Shown: piece by piece, positions 62,755 through 64,000 of the stretch
How positions within the stretch are numbered: position 1 is the first letter of the stretch
How the letters are laid out: each line of letters begins with the position of its first letter
Assembly (NCBI GenBank): GCA_963989385.1
Contig: OZ022499.1
Coordinates: 52,565,757-52,629,756, forward strand
Length of the DNA stretch: 64,000 nt
Direction of reading: 5' to 3'
Origin: Ctena decussata
Lineage: Eukaryota; Mollusca; Bivalvia; Lucinida; Lucinidae
Program-made: the position numbers and the translations under genes
Notes under the pieces: generated by a model
Seen by the model: only the letters and a program-made list of their open reading frames with translations
Database searches by the model: none
What the model was told of the DNA's origin: nothing

Positions 62755-62818
62755 TGGAGTGCCTCAACAAAAGAGTAGTTCAGTTTCGAAAGAAAAATGA
62801 AAGTTTTCCCATTATTAA

Positions 62819-63400
62819 AACATCTCCAACATCTCCTGGACACCGGGCCATGCTAATATCAAAGGGAATGAAGAAGCAGACAGATTAGCTAAGGAACCTT
62901 CCTCCGAAGCAGCAACCATGAAAGCTGAGAGCCAGGTAGTCACTATGGCCGATATTAAACAAGCTACAATCAAGTTAGGTCTCTCACAATGGCAGAGACA
63001 GTGGGAATCATCAGAATTAGGGAGATCATTGTTCAAGTATAAACCTAGGGTCTCAGATAAGTCTAAAGTTGATATACCAAATACAAAGTCCTACAGAAAT
63101 ATTGCCAAGTTAAGGTTAGGCTACAATAAATTGAAAAACTATCAGCATAAAATAGGAAATTCAGCCAGTAACCTTTGCACATGTGGTGAAGCAGAGACTG
63201 TGGAGCATTATCTTCTCTACTGTGAACAATACTTCAATGAAAGGGAGAGAATGAGGACACATACTTTCAACTTAAGTGGAACAAGTGAACAAGATTGTGA
63301 TATGCTGTTGGGCTGTTCAAAAACTGATTTTAGGGACACATACGGAATGGAAGTTTGTTATGCTCTGAGTGACTTCATCACTCAGACTTCTCGAATGTAA
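62819..63400 (+). pseudogene. LINE fragment: RNase H end and C-terminal region
   Basis: Open from just after a stop at 62816. It begins in the last motif of a type I RNase H (WTPGHANIKGNEEADRLAKE: catalytic-region His and Asp), followed by about 160 residues with a C-x-C-x7-H-x4-C pattern (LCTCGEAETVEHYLLYCEQY), usual at the C-terminus of RNase H-bearing I/Jockey-group LINEs, and ends at TAA. RT and endonuclease are absent. The likely LINE 3' end lies after 63400 but was not located. Confidence 0.75.
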
Positions 63401-63950
63401 CGTGCACCCCGAACGCGAAAATACCGTGAGATCATTACTGAGAAGATTTCTACCTTGAAGAGACATTACCTGCGTGGCCAATACTATCGTTTAGACATAG
63501 ATTCAATGATTCAACGATCCATTATAATGGGACAGGTAGCTTCCAAAATCTTAGATAGAATCAATGTATAAAAATCATTTTAGTTAAAACAGTCCTTGAG
63601 AACACCAAAACAAATAAATTCTTAATTCTGGCAAAGTTCAACTATTTCTTTGCGTGGCAGTTAGTCACGACAGCCACGAAAACCCATGACATTTACCGAC
63701 TTTTCGATTTACCGTTTCCCTCAAAATTTCTTCTCTTCATAAAATAAATGGAAAGTAGTAATACTATTGTTTACAAATGATAAGTAAGCAAAAATTATTT
63801 AAAATAAGAATAATTAATGTACACACAAATTCTGGTCTTCCGTTGTTGTGAAATCTCATAAATGGAGAACTTTCATGTGCGGTAACTCTACAGAAATTGT
63901 GAAATTTACCGAATCGACAGAAACTAACAAAAAAGGCGGTACTACTAATC
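63401..63950. other. LINE 3' flank and unassigned sequence
   Basis: No further domain, gene or clear repeat. Part of 63401-63600 is probably LINE 3' UTR. Confidence 0.35.
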
Positions 63951-63992
63951 ACCCCACGGCAGCCCACGACACCCCACGGCACCCCACGGCAT
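63951..63992. repeat. Minisatellite 'caccccacggca'
   Basis: Four imperfect units of 10-11 bp at the window end: caccccacgg, cagcccacga, caccccacgg, caccccacgg. Confidence 0.8.
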
Positions 63993-64000
63993 TAAAATTT

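Overview
This is eukaryotic nuclear DNA, almost certainly from a bivalve mollusc and probably a heterodont clam. Host genes are split by GT-AG introns. Nearly all of the rest is layered non-autonomous DNA transposons, tRNA-derived SINEs and tandem arrays of kinds familiar from clam and mussel genomes (for example the 238-bp palindromic element that starts TGAGCCGCGAC, and the AGGTCA-rich arrays that end in a 'gcctcatggccctcttgtt'-like tail). The species is not provable from the sequence. There is no bacterial-style gene organisation, CRISPR array, rRNA gene or intact tRNA gene.

No long ORF marks the host genes, so I assembled them by joining exons by splice site and reading phase. Four are well supported. 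(1) 2505-5497, minus: a CD225/dispanin (IFITM-related) membrane protein whose N-terminal region carries four 22-residue Tyr/Pro/Gln repeats and a PPNY motif; its start exon was not found. (2) 7878-8565, minus: the last two exons of a NHERF-like PDZ protein. (3) 39779-46849, plus: a complete three-exon homologue of CIMIP1 (C20orf85), a ciliary protein, with an RFX X-box just upstream of the start codon. (4) 49640-54248, minus: a complete EIF1AD (eIF1A-domain protein) in four coding exons. A possible membrane-anchored exon lies at 55355-55582.

Layout. 1-8.6 kb holds genes 1 and 2 with seven copies of the palindromic MITE (called MITE-A here). 8.9-12.3 kb holds foldback elements, including a 1.14-kb TACGGAT-rich element flanked by TTA. 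12.9-16 kb holds a SINE and a 150-bp-type tandem array. 16.6-23.3 kb is one AGGTCA-type array split by a 3.76-kb long-inverted-repeat element and a Tc1-like MITE. 23.5-24.7 kb holds a mariner-like relic and a SINE. 24.7-31.6 kb is a satellite locus built on a 65-bp unit and organised as two unequal super-repeats. 32-39.5 kb holds foldback elements and tandem arrays. 39.8-54.3 kb is the gene-containing part, with CIMIP1 and EIF1AD convergent, and MITEs abutting several exons. 55.6-58.7 kb holds tandem arrays. 58.7-63.4 kb is a nested cluster: a CCCGGGACC foldback element carrying a 5'-truncated LINE, a hAT-like element whose empty site survives elsewhere in the window, and an RNase H-bearing LINE fragment.

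The genes do not form a pathway. The themes of the window are how densely inverted-repeat elements crowd exon borders, and how one of them appears to supply a stop codon. All calls rest on reading the sequence; no database search was run.
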